From NCBI RefSeq assembly GCF_000701425.1, contig NZ_JNIW01000104.1, positions 1 to 6,040 of the forward strand: a stretch of 6,040 bases of DNA. Reading direction: 5' to 3'. Below the pieces are notes generated by a model. It searched no databases. It was not told the origin of the DNA and saw nothing but the letters and a program-made list of their open reading frames with translations. Of the stretch, positions 5,743 to 6,040 are shown one piece after another (the first letter of the stretch is position 1; every line of letters starts with the position of its first letter). A program made the position numbers and the translations under genes. This stretch comes from Deinococcus frigens DSM 12807 (lineage in GTDB: Bacteria; Deinococcota; Deinococci; Deinococcales; Deinococcaceae).

Positions 5743-6040
5743 ATGACCGACGCCAAGCCCTACCGACACCGCTTCCCAATGATCATCATCCAGCACGCTG
5801 TGTGGCTGTACCACCGCTTCCCACTCAGCTACAGAGATGTTCAAGAATTGCTGCACCAGCGCGGCATTCAAGTCAGTCATGAGACCCTCCGCGAGTGGTG
5901 CATGAAATTCGCTTCCCTGTTCGCAGAAGGACTGCGCCAGCGAGAACCCCGGCGGGGTTCCCGCTGGTACCTGGACGAGGTCTGCACGACGGTGGATGGC
6001 GTTCGGCATTGGTTGTGGCGGGCGGTGGACGAGCACGGCT
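5743..6040 (+). CDS. IS6-family transposase, N-terminal part (3' end outside window)
   Basis: Ninety-nine codons are visible from ATG 5743 to the window edge with no stop. The protein starts MTDAKPYRHRFP. It then carries a helix-turn-helix-like region, LSYRDVQELLHQRGIQVSHE (28-47) followed by TLREWCMKF, which matches the N-terminal DNA-binding part of IS6/IS26-type transposases. The catalytic domain begins with WYLDEVCTTVDGVRHWLWRA; Asp78 in YLDE is the first residue of the DDE triad, and RAVDEHG corresponds to the common RAVDxxG segment. Full-length members are about 230-240 residues, so a little over half is outside. The enzyme performs replicative transposition and forms cointegrates. The visible part shows no lesion. 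Confidence 0.92.
   Translation, partial: MTDAKPYRHRFPMIIIQHAVWLYHRFPLSYRDVQELLHQRGIQVSHETLREWCMKFASLFAEGLRQREPRRGSRWYLDEVCTTVDGVRHWLWRAVDEHG

Larger units (their letters stand above)
5702..6040 (+). mobile_element. 5' end of an IS6-family insertion sequence (continues beyond window)
   Basis: The element begins at the inverted repeat 5702-5718, followed by 24 bases and the transposase ATG at 5743. It has the same orientation as the piece at 1-316, so the two copies are direct repeats enclosing 317-5701. The bases outside this end (GTTTAGAC, 5694-5701) do not match those outside the left copy (CTTCCAGG, 317-324). Thus no 8-bp target duplication links the inner flanks. The outer flanks of both copies are not in the window. 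Confidence 0.88.

Noticed and set aside
5608..6036. 142-residue minus-strand frame at the right edge
   Set aside because: It is antisense to the transposase N-terminus and crosses the inverted repeat; the plus-strand transposase is unmistakable.
1..6040. CRISPR array, tRNA or rRNA genes, riboswitch
   Set aside because: No regularly spaced repeats, cloverleaf pattern or conserved rRNA segments were seen on either strand.

Overview
The window is GC-rich bacterial DNA with strongly G/C-biased third codon positions in the real genes. The protein set is a GAF-GGDEF protein, a multi-membrane-span GGDEF-EAL protein, a MalG-type sugar permease and IS6-type transposases. Together with leaderless-looking TAnnnT boxes just before two ATG codons, this fits Deinococcus or a close relative. 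That placement is inference; no rRNA or other marker gene is present.

Layout. (1) 1-316 is the 3' end of an IS6-family insertion sequence: the transposase C-terminus with the catalytic Glu, then a terminal inverted repeat. (2) 317-791 is the C-terminal half of a carbohydrate ABC transporter permease whose 5' half is missing exactly at the IS end. (3) 788-1596 is a HAD-like phosphatase that overlaps the permease by ATGA. It is broken by an in-frame amber codon and by a one-base frameshift, yet all four HAD motifs can still be read. (4) 1597-1850 is non-coding, with two overlapping hairpins that may end the sugar operon. (5) 1851-2951 (+) is a soluble GAF-GGDEF diguanylate cyclase. (6) 2952-3105 is a short convergent gap. 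(7) 3106-5418 (-) is a 770-residue membrane GGDEF-EAL protein. (8) 5419-5701 is mostly non-coding, with a possible gene remnant. (9) 5702-6040 is the 5' end of an IS6-family element: inverted repeat, promoter-like box and the transposase N-terminus through the first catalytic Asp.

The two IS pieces lie in the same orientation, and their ends share a perfect 14-bp inverted match (17 bp with one mismatch). They therefore bracket about 5.4 kb in the manner of an IS26-type pseudo-compound transposon. The bracketed DNA holds a decayed sugar-uptake operon tail and two intact, convergent cyclic-di-GMP genes. One of these should make the second messenger; the other carries both synthesis and breakdown domains. 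I see no clearly new biological system. The points most worth checking are the IS bracketing, the IS-permease junction, the doubly broken HAD gene, the unusual active-site residue of the small cyclase, and the N-terminal membrane module of the large GGDEF-EAL protein.
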